DNA of 12,492 nt from the NCBI GenBank assembly GCA_035550315.1, contig DASZPL010000055.1, forward strand, positions 1 through 12,492. Reading direction: 5' to 3'. Source of the stretch: DASZPL01 sp035550315. Its GTDB lineage: Bacteria > Actinomycetota > Actinomycetes > JAFAQI01. The translations under genes were made by a program, and so were the position numbers. Positions 1 to 5,467 of this stretch are shown piece after piece (the first letter of the stretch is position 1; each line of letters opens with the position of its first letter). The notes beneath the pieces were generated by a model that searched no databases, had not been told where the DNA came from, and saw nothing but the letters and a program-made list of their open reading frames with translations.

Positions 1-1185
1 CACCAGGAGTGACCCGTCGCGTCCCCACTGCGGTGCGGTCGCCCCGTGACCGGCGACGGTGAGGCGACGCGCGGTCGACTTGGTCACGATCGTGATGTCG
101 CCGCTGTCCTGCACGCGCTTGACGTAGAGCGGGCCGAAACCGCGGCTCGGTGAGATTGCGCGGTCGCGCACCACCGCGAGCCGGCCGCTGGCCGACCACG
201 ACGGGTCGATCGAGATCTGATGCGCCGGCTGCCGCACCCGCTGGCAGCGTTGCGGCGTACAGATCGCGACCGCCTTGTGGCCGGCGGTCAGCTCGCGGTC
301 GCCGCCTTCGATGACCGCGATTTCGTTCTTGGCGCGCGACAGCGCGATCCAGGAGCCGTAGCCCAGCACCGGGTTGGCGATCTGGTGGCGGTGGCCGGAC
401 ATCGTGACGACGTCCAGCGGCAACCCGTCGGCACCGAGCGACGAGCCGACCGCCCCATCCCAGACCAGCAGCCGGCTCCCGTCCGGCCACCAGGCGGCCA
501 GGTCGAGGATGCCGTCGACCGCGGTCACGGTCCGGCGATGTCCGCCGGATCCGGCCGGGATGACCACCAGCCGGCTGTGCCACTGCTGGTGCCGGAAGGC
601 GTTCAGCGACACCGCAAGCCGCCGGCCGCTGGGCGACCACGCCACGTTCTCGATCGCCTGTGCCTTGGCCAACACTCGCGACGAGCCGTTGCGGTGCACC
701 AGCGACAGCCGATCGACATGCGCTCCGGGGCGATGCGTCACGACCGCGAGCCGGTCGGCGCGCGGCGACCACCTCGCGCTCTGCACGTCGGCGGTCCGTG
801 GCGTCAGGCGCCGCACAGGTGTGCCGTCGTCGCCGACCAACCAGAGCGTCTCGGCTCGCCGGACGGCAGGCGTCCGCTCGGCTACGTGGACCGCGAGCCA
901 TCGCCCGTCCGGCGACCAGCTCGGCTGCGACGCTGCGCCGGGAACCGAGACGTGCCGCAACGTGCTGGCCGGCCCGCCGAGCAACGCCAGCCGCTGCGGC
1001 GCGGTCGGCGTCCGGCTCCAGACCATGGCGAGCTCGCCGTGGCCCCGCAGGATGGACGCATCGCCGGTCAACACGGTCGGTGTTGCGGCTCTCACACCGA
1101 CAGCGGCGGGCCGATCCGCAGTTGCCGCGCAACCGGCTAGCAACCCAATCGCGGCGACGGGTGCGACCAACCGCCCAGGGCGCAT
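1..1185 (-). CDS. beta-propeller (PD40/WD40-like) lipoprotein, C-terminus cut by window edge
   Basis: The minus frame is open from the ATG at 1185 to the window edge (395 codons, no stop), so the C-terminus is missing. The first 19 residues are a lipoprotein signal: basic start (MRPGR), hydrophobic stretch, lipobox LAGC with the lipidated Cys at residue 19. After it come repeats of the PD40 type found in TolB-like propellers: WSPDGR at W90, WSPR at W139, WSPSGR at W183, WPDGSR at W233, WSASGR at W330 and WGRDGS at W387, most followed by a short hydrophobic strand such as LAV. This predicts a lipid-anchored propeller on the outer face of the membrane, probably for binding; no catalytic motif is visible. 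A Cys pair (C309, C314) lies in one loop. The start is supported by the lipobox and a TAGGGT box 7 nt upstream. It is divergent from the DUF2530 gene (34-bp gap). The ligand is unknown. Confidence 0.88.
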   Translation of the reverse strand, partial: MRPGRLVAPVAAIGLLAGCAATADRPAAVGVRAATPTVLTGDASILRGHGELAMVWSRTPTAPQRLALLGGPASTLRHVSVPGAASQPSWSPDGRWLAVHVAERTPAVRRAETLWLVGDDGTPVRRLTPRTADVQSARWSPRADRLAVVTHRPGAHVDRLSLVHRNGSSRVLAKAQAIENVAWSPSGRRLAVSLNAFRHQQWHSRLVVIPAGSGGHRRTVTAVDGILDLAAWWPDGSRLLVWDGAVGSSLGADGLPLDVVTMSGHRHQIANPVLGYGSWIALSRAKNEIAVIEGGDRELTAGHKAVAICTPQRCQRVRQPAHQISIDPSWSASGRLAVVRDRAISPSRGFGPLYVKRVQDSGDITIVTKSTARRLTVAGHGATAPQWGRDGSLLV

Positions 1186-1192
1186 GGCCCGC

Positions 1193-1198
1193 ACCCTA
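1193..1198 (-). promoter_or_regulatory. candidate -10 box (TAGGGT), leaderless start of the lipoprotein gene
   Basis: On the minus strand TAGGGT is followed by exactly 7 nt and then the ATG at 1185. This fits the actinobacterial -10 consensus TANNNT with transcription starting at or next to the start codon. No clear -35 and no Shine-Dalgarno sequence is visible. Confidence 0.45.
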
Positions 1199-1206
1199 CG
1201 CGGATA

Positions 1207-1212
1207 TAGCGT
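1207..1212 (+). promoter_or_regulatory. candidate -10 box (TAGCGT), leaderless start of the DUF2530 gene
   Basis: TAGCGT is followed by 7 nt and the ATG at 1220, mirroring the divergent lipoprotein gene. The two boxes lie within 20 bp of each other on opposite strands, so two polymerases could not initiate there at once. No -35 is evident. Confidence 0.45.
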
Positions 1213-1219
1213 TGCCGGC

Positions 1220-1465
1220 ATGAGCGACCTCGAGCCGGTTCGCGTCAACGAGGTGCGGGTGATCGCGATCGGCATGGCGCTGTGGGCGGTCGCGCTCGTC
1301 GTGCTGGCAGTGTTCTTCCGGCACGACCTCGACGACCACCACGCCGGATGGTGGCTGTGGGCCTGCGGGCTAGGGCTGGTCCTCGGTCTCTACGGGCTTC
1401 GCGCGACCATCCGCCGCCGCGCCGCGGCGCAACGCGCGGTTGTGCCGACGGACGGCGAGTCGTAA
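1220..1465 (+). CDS. DUF2530 family two-helix membrane protein
   Basis: An 81-residue protein. A short acidic start (MSDLEPVRVN) is followed by a hydrophobic helix at about residues 13-33, a charged His/Asp loop (RHDLDDHH), a second helix at about 44-61 that begins with GWWLW, and a basic tail (RATIRRRAAAQR). This layout and the WWLW start of helix two match the actinobacterial DUF2530 family, whose function is unknown. The frame is open far upstream, but the ATG at 1220 gives the family's normal length and has a TAGCGT box 7 nt before it. The last 96 bp overlap, on the opposite strand, the end of the LapA-like gene, an unusually long tail-to-tail overlap. Confidence 0.82.
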   Translation: MSDLEPVRVNEVRVIAIGMALWAVALVVLAVFFRHDLDDHHAGWWLWACGLGLVLGLYGLRATIRRRAAAQRAVVPTDGES

Positions 1466-1711
1466 CTGCACGATCCGCGCCGCGCTGATCAGCAGCACCA
1501 CGATCGCGCCGGCTAGTGCCGCGATCACGAGTGCGAGTGCCTCGGAGATCCGCCCGGATGCACCCAAGAAGTGGATCGTGATTCGCTGGTCGTTCTGCAC
1601 GATGAAGTCGATCAGCAGCGCCAGGAACACCACCGCGATGACGATGACGATCCACACCGTCCGGGTCCGGGTGCGCCGCAGCCGGACCCCCTCGCGCTCG
1701 TCGTCCGTCAT
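1370..1711 (-). CDS. LapA-domain (DUF1049-like) small membrane protein
   Basis: A 113-residue protein with an acidic then arginine-rich cytoplasmic start, a first transmembrane helix at about residues 19-38, a short segment QNDQRITIHFLG, a second helix at about 56-78, and a basic, probably disordered tail. Two helices separated by a QN...ITIHFLG segment are typical of the LapA/DUF1049 family; in Gram-negatives LapA assists lipopolysaccharide assembly, but actinobacterial members have no assigned role. Its ATG overlaps the DUF3027 stop codon (ATGA, 1708-1711), so it is the second gene of that operon and probably translationally coupled. A GGAG lies only 2 nt before the ATG, partly beside a predicted hairpin. 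The tail overlaps the end of the DUF2530 gene on the other strand. Confidence 0.82.
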   Translation of the reverse strand: MTDDEREGVRLRRTRTRTVWIVIVIAVVFLALLIDFIVQNDQRITIHFLGASGRISEALALVIAALAGAIVVLLISAARIVQLRLAVRRHNRALRRGAAADGRAKPVETEDQP

Positions 1712-2673
1712 TGCTCCGACTTGTCAGCGCCTGGCGGTGCTATAGCGCCCGCTGGTGCTGACAGGTCGGGCTCGGCTTCGTCGTCGAGCTCCGGCTCGGA
1801 CTCCTCGACGTCGATCACTTCGGGGCCGTGCGGGGTGCGCCGCAGATGGACGCCCCCGGTCTCGATGTCGGCGACCTCCACCTCGGCGATGTCGGCGTCC
1901 TCGCCGGGAGTGACCGGTACGACGTCGTAGCCGACGTCGTCGACGAGCGGTGGCGGCGGCGGTTCCGACGCCGGCACCACGGCGGCTTCGGAGTGCGCGC
2001 CGCAGCCGTGGTCGACCGAGACGACTTTGCCGTCGTCAGGTGCCAGCTCATTGGCGCAGACGCCGAACGCCTGCCGCAACCCGCCGGCCAGCGGCACGAA
2101 GAACCCGCAGCTCGCGCAGCCGGCCGGCGCCGCGCGCGCCACCGCCGACTGCGGACCCGGGTCGCCGGAGTACCAGCGCTCGACCGCGGCCCACTGGCCG
2201 TCATAGGACAGCACCCGCGTGCGCCCGAGGCCGAGCTCGAAGACGACCGCGTGCTCGTCCTCGTCGTCGGTGCTGAAGAACGTCGGCACCAGTCGGCTGT
2301 CGTCCGGCGCGGTCGGCAACAGGTCACCGGCACGCAGGTCGCCCGGGCGCAACCGCTCGCTCCACGGCACCCACTCCGGCGCCAGCAGGGCGTCGTCGCC
2401 GGGCAGCAGCACGATGTCGTCAACCGTCACCGACTTGGCGCGCGGCGCCCGGGCCACGGTGACGGCCCAGCACCAGCCCCGGTAGGACGGGTCGAGCGTC
2501 GCGAACCGGTGGGTGACGACCCGCTCGTCGTCGTACGACGCGCCGACGTATTCCCCCACCAAGCCCGGCGCCGCCTCCTCCGCCGCGGCTCGCGCGACGT
2601 CGGCGGCGGCCGCGGCCACGCTGTCGAGCGTTGCTGCGGACGTGGTTGCGCTCACACAGTTAGTGTCGCTCAT
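1708..2673 (-). CDS. DUF3027 family protein
   Basis: A 321-residue soluble protein. The N-terminus is Ala-rich and helical; then comes a core with WCWAVTVARAPRAK at about residues 67-80 and VDDIVLLPG at about 84-92, both hallmarks of the actinobacterial DUF3027 family. A cysteine set follows: CASC (C186, C189), GVC (C206) and DHGCGAHSE (H222, C224, H227), spaced like a zinc site; that is inference. The last 90 or so residues are acidic and Pro-rich, hence probably disordered, ending in a small APAGA/APPGA repeat. The ATG at 2673 was chosen because upstream starts (TTG at 2727) lie well inside the divergent MFS gene; a GTG at 2655 is a possible alternative. The family's function is unknown. 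The LapA-like gene follows by an ATGA overlap. Confidence 0.88.
   Translation of the reverse strand: MSDTNCVSATTSAATLDSVAAAAADVARAAAEEAAPGLVGEYVGASYDDERVVTHRFATLDPSYRGWCWAVTVARAPRAKSVTVDDIVLLPGDDALLAPEWVPWSERLRPGDLRAGDLLPTAPDDSRLVPTFFSTDDEDEHAVVFELGLGRTRVLSYDGQWAAVERWYSGDPGPQSAVARAAPAGCASCGFFVPLAGGLRQAFGVCANELAPDDGKVVSVDHGCGAHSEAAVVPASEPPPPPLVDDVGYDVVPVTPGEDADIAEVEVADIETGGVHLRRTPHGPEVIDVEESEPELDDEAEPDLSAPAGAIAPPGADKSEQ
1716..1769 (-). promoter_or_regulatory. hairpin at the DUF3027/LapA junction, next to the LapA ribosome-binding site
   Basis: Arms 1716-1728 and 1757-1769 pair over 13 positions with a single G-U pair. The loop contains a further palindrome, 1736-1749, centred on CTATAG. In the minus-strand mRNA the second arm ends in GTCGG, directly joined to AG-CA-ATG of the LapA start, so the GGAG is half inside the stem. 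Ribosomes finishing DUF3027 would melt it. This is a structural prediction by eye. Confidence 0.4.
2661..2666 (+). promoter_or_regulatory. candidate -10 box (TAGTGT) for the MFS gene
   Basis: TAGTGT lies 5 nt upstream of the MFS ATG at 2672, inside the DUF3027 coding region on the other strand. It fits TANNNT with a leaderless transcript. No -35 or Shine-Dalgarno sequence is seen. Confidence 0.4.
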
Positions 2674-4048
2674 GGCCGCCGCCGAGATCGAACGCGAGGG
2701 CCCGGTGACGCGGCCGGCGCGCGACAACGACTCGCTGTCGTCCGTGTTCTGGCGCCTGCTCGTGCTGCTCGCCGCCCGCAGTCGCGACGGGTTCCGCTGG
2801 CTGCGGGAGTGGAACCGCCGCGGCGGCGCGGGCGGGACCGGGCTGGCGGCCCTCGTCGAGACCCACGCGCTGCAGGCGATCGGCGACGCCGCCGTGACCG
2901 TGACGCTCGCCGGGTCGCTGTTCTTCTCGGTGCCGACGCACGCGGCGCGCAGCCGGATCGCGCTTTACCTGGTGATCACGATGGCGCCGTTCGCGGTGAT
3001 CGCGCCGGTGCTCGGCCCGCTACTGGACCGGCTGCGCCACGGCCGCCGGTTGGCCCTCGCGGCGACGATGATCGCCCGCGCCGTGCTCGCGCTGGTGATC
3101 AGCCATGCGCTCAGCGCCCATCACGCGTTCACGCTCTATCCCGCCGCGCTCGGCCTGCTGGTCGCCGGCAAGGCGTACGGCGTCGCCCGCAGCGCCGCGG
3201 TGCCGAGGCTGGTGCCGGAGGGGATGACGCTCGTGCAAGCGAACTCGCGGCTGACGCTGGCCGGTGTCGCCGCCCCGGCAATCGGCGGCGGGGTCGGCAT
3301 CGCCGTACTCAAAGTGCTGGGCCACGGCCCAGAGCTCATCCTGGCCGCCGCGATCTACTGCGTCGGCGCGTTCTGGGCGCTGCGGCTGCCGCGACAGGCC
3401 GACGGTGGCCGCGGCTCGGCGCCGCGGACAACGGGACGGCTGCGGTTGCCGGCCATCGGCGGCGACGTCCGCAGCGCGCTGTGGGCCGCGGCGACGCTGC
3501 GCTGGTTGTCGGGTTTCCTGCTGCTGTTCGGCGCGTTCGTGGTCAAGGACCATCCGATCGGCGGGTTGTCGACCAACCTGTCGCTGGGCGTGCTGGCGGT
3601 CGGCATCGGCGCCGGCAACCTGCTCGGGACGACCGTGGGCCCACGTACGGCGTCGGTCGCCGCGCGGCGGTTGTCGATCGTGCTGGTCGCGGCGACGACG
3701 GCGCTAGCCGTGTTCGCGGCGCTGAACTTCGGGTTACTGACCTTCTTCTTGGTGGTCTCGATCGGAGCGGCGGCGGCCGCGGTCTCGAAGCTGGCGCTGG
3801 ACGCCACCATCCAGCGCCGGGTCGACGAGGTCGTGCAGACCGCGACCTTCGCCCGCTCGGAGACGACGCTTCAGTTGGCGTGGGTGGTCGGTGCGGGCAT
3901 CGGCATCGCGCTGCCGACGCAACCGACCGCCGGCTTTTTGGTGGCCGCCGCGGTGCTCGGCGCCTCGGTGTTGACCTCGTTCGGCGACCGGGGGTTCAGC
4001 CGCCGAGACGTGGCGCCGTCGAGCGCCGGGCCGGACCCCGCGCGCTAG
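2672..4048 (+). CDS. MFS-type membrane transporter
   Basis: A 458-residue polytopic membrane protein. A hydrophilic N-terminal region of about 50 residues is followed by about ten to twelve hydrophobic segments. The loop after the second predicted helix carries GPLLDRLRHGRR, a version of MFS motif A (G-x-x-x-DR-x-GRR), which controls the conformational switch in these secondary transporters. A long soluble linker around QADGGRGSAPRTTGR separates the two halves. The substrate cannot be read from sequence. The ATG at 2672 is chosen because it has a TAGTGT box 5 nt upstream and because earlier starts lie deep inside the DUF3027 gene. The two divergent start codons share the bases CATG (2671-2674), so there is no intergenic space. 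It converges on the cold-shock gene, with a hairpin at its stop. Confidence 0.88.
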   Translation: MAAAEIEREGPVTRPARDNDSLSSVFWRLLVLLAARSRDGFRWLREWNRRGGAGGTGLAALVETHALQAIGDAAVTVTLAGSLFFSVPTHAARSRIALYLVITMAPFAVIAPVLGPLLDRLRHGRRLALAATMIARAVLALVISHALSAHHAFTLYPAALGLLVAGKAYGVARSAAVPRLVPEGMTLVQANSRLTLAGVAAPAIGGGVGIAVLKVLGHGPELILAAAIYCVGAFWALRLPRQADGGRGSAPRTTGRLRLPAIGGDVRSALWAAATLRWLSGFLLLFGAFVVKDHPIGGLSTNLSLGVLAVGIGAGNLLGTTVGPRTASVAARRLSIVLVAATTALAVFAALNFGLLTFFLVVSIGAAAAAVSKLALDATIQRRVDEVVQTATFARSETTLQLAWVVGAGIGIALPTQPTAGFLVAAAVLGASVLTSFGDRGFSRRDVAPSSAGPDPAR

Positions 4049-4057
4049 TGCGCGGGG
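4036..4057. terminator. GC hairpin between convergent MFS and cold-shock genes
   Basis: CCCCGCGC (4036-4043) pairs perfectly with GCGCGGGG (4050-4057) across a 6-nt loop that contains the MFS stop codon. The symmetrical stem sits between two converging genes and could end transcription from both sides. There is no T-tract, as is common for hairpins in high-GC actinobacteria. Confidence 0.5.
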
Positions 4058-4063
4058 CGGCGG

Positions 4064-4450
4064 CTACTCCTCGAGCTCGCCCGCGACGGCGCGCAGCATC
4101 TGCGCCACCCGGCCGGCAAGCTGCTTCTCCGGGTACCGGCCGCGTCGCAGGCCGGGCTGCACGCGAGCTTCGATCAGCTTGATCAGGTCGTCGATCAGGC
4201 CGTGGAGCTCCTCGGCCGGGCGCCGGGTTGCGGCCGCGACCGACGGCAACGGGTCGAGCACCCGCACCGACAGCGCCTGCTCGCCGCGACGACCCTCGGC
4301 GACTCCGAACTCGACCCGGGCTCCGGGCTTCAGAGTGACGCCCTCGGGCAGTGACGTCGCGTGGACGTAGACGTCGCTGCCGCCGTCGTCGCGGGCGAGG
4401 AAGCCGAAGCCCTTCTCTGCGTCGAACCACTTCACCCTGCCGGTGGGCAC
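4064..4450 (-). CDS. cold-shock domain protein with C-terminal extension (CspB-like)
   Basis: A 128-residue protein. Residues 1-66 form a complete cold-shock domain that binds single-stranded RNA or DNA: GRVKWFDAEKGFGFL contains RNP1 (KGFGFL, 13-18) and DVYVHATSL (26-34) is RNP2. After it comes an extension of about 60 residues, predicted helical (HGLIDDLIKLIEARV, LAGRVAQMLRAVAGELEE), which ordinary 67-residue CspA proteins lack; longer versions of this type are known in actinobacteria, including mycobacterial CspB. It presumably acts as an RNA chaperone in the cytoplasm. The start is a GTG with GGAG 8 nt upstream. It lies downstream of larE on the same strand, with an 79-bp gap that may hold its own promoter. 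Confidence 0.92.
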   Translation of the reverse strand: MPTGRVKWFDAEKGFGFLARDDGGSDVYVHATSLPEGVTLKPGARVEFGVAEGRRGEQALSVRVLDPLPSVAAATRRPAEELHGLIDDLIKLIEARVQPGLRRGRYPEKQLAGRVAQMLRAVAGELEE

Positions 4451-4478
4451 GCCAATTTCTCCGCTCGATCCATGAGGT

Positions 4479-4506
4479 GCACGCGCCGTGCGTCTCGCAC
4501 AGGCTA
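4479..4506 (-). promoter_or_regulatory. possible cspB-like promoter box and 5' UTR hairpin
   Basis: On the minus strand TAGCCT (4506-4501) fits a -10 box about 50 nt upstream of the GTG, giving a leader of about 45 nt. Within that leader GCACG (4479-4483) pairs with CGTGC (4487-4491) around a 3-nt loop. Cold-shock mRNAs often have structured leaders, but this one is short and the assignment is weak. Confidence 0.25.
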
Positions 4507-4516
4507 CGTGTTACGA

Positions 4517-4539
4517 CTGGCGCGCGCCGCTACCGCCAG
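4517..4539 (-). terminator. weak hairpin at the larE stop codon
   Basis: CTGGCG (4517-4522) pairs with CGCCAG (4534-4539); the loop includes the larE stop codon (4530-4532). A competing GC palindrome, 4519-4528, overlaps the left arm. There is no T-tract, so terminator activity is uncertain. Confidence 0.25.
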
Positions 4540-5390
4540 CGGGCCTGGTCGGGCAGCAGCTCGTTCATCGAGCCCGAGCGGAAGCCGCGCCGGTCGACCT
4601 CGACCGCCGGGAAGCCAGCCACCGCGGCGAGCAGATCCGGGCGCGCGGCAACGGTGTCGACCAGCTGCGGATCGACTTCGATCCGGGCCCGGTCGCCGAG
4701 ATCCCGGACGCGCAGGTCCCGCACCTCGATGCCGGCCGCGGCGAGCGCCTGTCGCAACGCCACCTCAGCGTGCTCGACCCGGGCCAGCCGGTGCGAGGTG
4801 ATCGTCACGCCGTAGGCGATCCGGCTGGACAGGCACGCCGCCGCCGGCTTGTCCCAGGTCGGCAACGACCAGCGCCGGCTCGCGGCCCGCACGTCCGCCT
4901 TGGTTAGGCCGGCGTCGAGCAGCGGCGTGACGGCACCACGCTCGGCGGCGGCGCGGATGCCGGGTCGGAAGCCGGCCCGCGCGTCGTCGGCGTTCGTGCC
5001 GGTGGCGACGTGCGCGAGGCCGAGGTTGCGCGCCAGCGGGTCGAGGACGTCGAGCAGCTCGGCCTTGCAGAAAAAGCACCGGTCGCCGGCGTTGGCGCGG
5101 TAGCCGTCGCTTGCCAGCTCGTCGGTCGTCGGCGTCAGGTGCCGCACGCCGAGCGACGCGGCGAACTCACCCGCCGCGGCCAGCTCGTGCGCCGGCAGGC
5201 TCGGTGAGACCGCGGTGGCCGCCGCCACCGCGTCCGCACCCAACGCGCGGACCGCGGCCGCGAGCAGGAACGCCGAGTCGGCGCCGCCACTGAACGCGAC
5301 GAGAACGCTCCCCAGCTCGCGCAGCCGCGCGTCCAGCCGCCCGAGGCGAGCAGCCAAGGTCGGCTCGGGCTCGGACAACTTGGCGGTCAC
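4530..5390 (-). CDS. larE: LarE, ATP-dependent sulfur transferase of the nickel-pincer cofactor pathway
   Basis: A 286-residue protein of normal family length. LarE adenylates the carboxylate of pyridinium-3,5-biscarboxylate mononucleotide and inserts sulfur while building the nickel-pincer cofactor of lactate racemase and related enzymes. The ATP-binding PP-loop is SGGADS (34-39) near the N-terminus. CFFCK (C105, C108) and KPAAACLSSRI (C186) are LarE signatures. These are the protein's only three cysteines: a CxxC plus the Cys at the sacrificial position, the arrangement of [4Fe-4S]-cluster LarE proteins such as that of Thermotoga maritima rather than the single-Cys sacrificial type. The start is GTG with a TAGGCT box 6 nt upstream and no good Shine-Dalgarno. 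No larB, larC or racemase gene is in the window, so partners must lie elsewhere. Confidence 0.92.
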   Translation of the reverse strand: MTAKLSEPEPTLAARLGRLDARLRELGSVLVAFSGGADSAFLLAAAVRALGADAVAAATAVSPSLPAHELAAAGEFAASLGVRHLTPTTDELASDGYRANAGDRCFFCKAELLDVLDPLARNLGLAHVATGTNADDARAGFRPGIRAAAERGAVTPLLDAGLTKADVRAASRRWSLPTWDKPAAACLSSRIAYGVTITSHRLARVEHAEVALRQALAAAGIEVRDLRVRDLGDRARIEVDPQLVDTVAARPDLLAAVAGFPAVEVDRRGFRSGSMNELLPDQARWR

Positions 5391-5396
5391 GCCTGC

Positions 5397-5402
5397 AGCC
5401 TA
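5397..5402 (-). promoter_or_regulatory. candidate -10 box (TAGGCT), leaderless start of larE
   Basis: On the minus strand TAGGCT is followed by 6 nt and the GTG at 5390. The near arm of the 5411-5463 palindrome covers the place where a -35 would lie, so the palindrome could influence this promoter as well as ending the upstream transcript. Confidence 0.4.
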
Positions 5403-5410
5403 GGCAGGGG

Positions 5411-5463
5411 GTTGTCGAGTTGACGTGGCGAAATCGCAAGATTCGCCCCGTCAACTCGACAAC
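5411..5463. repeat. 53-nt near-perfect palindrome between the S53 peptidase gene and larE
   Basis: GTTGTCGAGTTGACG (5411-5425) and its exact complement CGTCAACTCGACAAC (5449-5463) form a 15-bp stem. After one mismatched pair the helix continues with GGCGAA/TTCGCC (5427-5432/5442-5447), then two pairs past a bulged A, closing on a GCAA tetraloop (5436-5439). It begins 4 nt after the S53 stop codon, so it is probably its transcription terminator, although no T-tract follows. Its length, perfection and lower GC than the surroundings also suit a dispersed REP- or MITE-like element or an operator; one window cannot decide. Confidence 0.75.
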
Positions 5464-5467
5464 GGCT

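Noticed and set aside
374..1219. Long plus-strand open frame running into the DUF2530 gene, and other plus frames over 220-1223
   Set aside because: They are antisense to the propeller lipoprotein, whose lipobox and repeated WSPDG motifs prove the coding strand. Open antisense frames are expected at this GC content.
1726..1761. Tandem repeat as a CRISPR or satellite array
   Set aside because: Only two degenerate 18-bp units with no spacers, inside coding sequence; treated as part of a hairpin.
2655..2666. Operator-like palindrome around ACAGTTAGTGT
   Set aside because: Only about 8 of 11 positions are symmetrical; too weak without conservation data.
1828..4182. Plus-strand open frame of 784 codons
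   Set aside because: Arg/Ala/Gly-rich with no domain; it is antisense to DUF3027 and a shifted frame of the MFS gene, both of which have family motifs.
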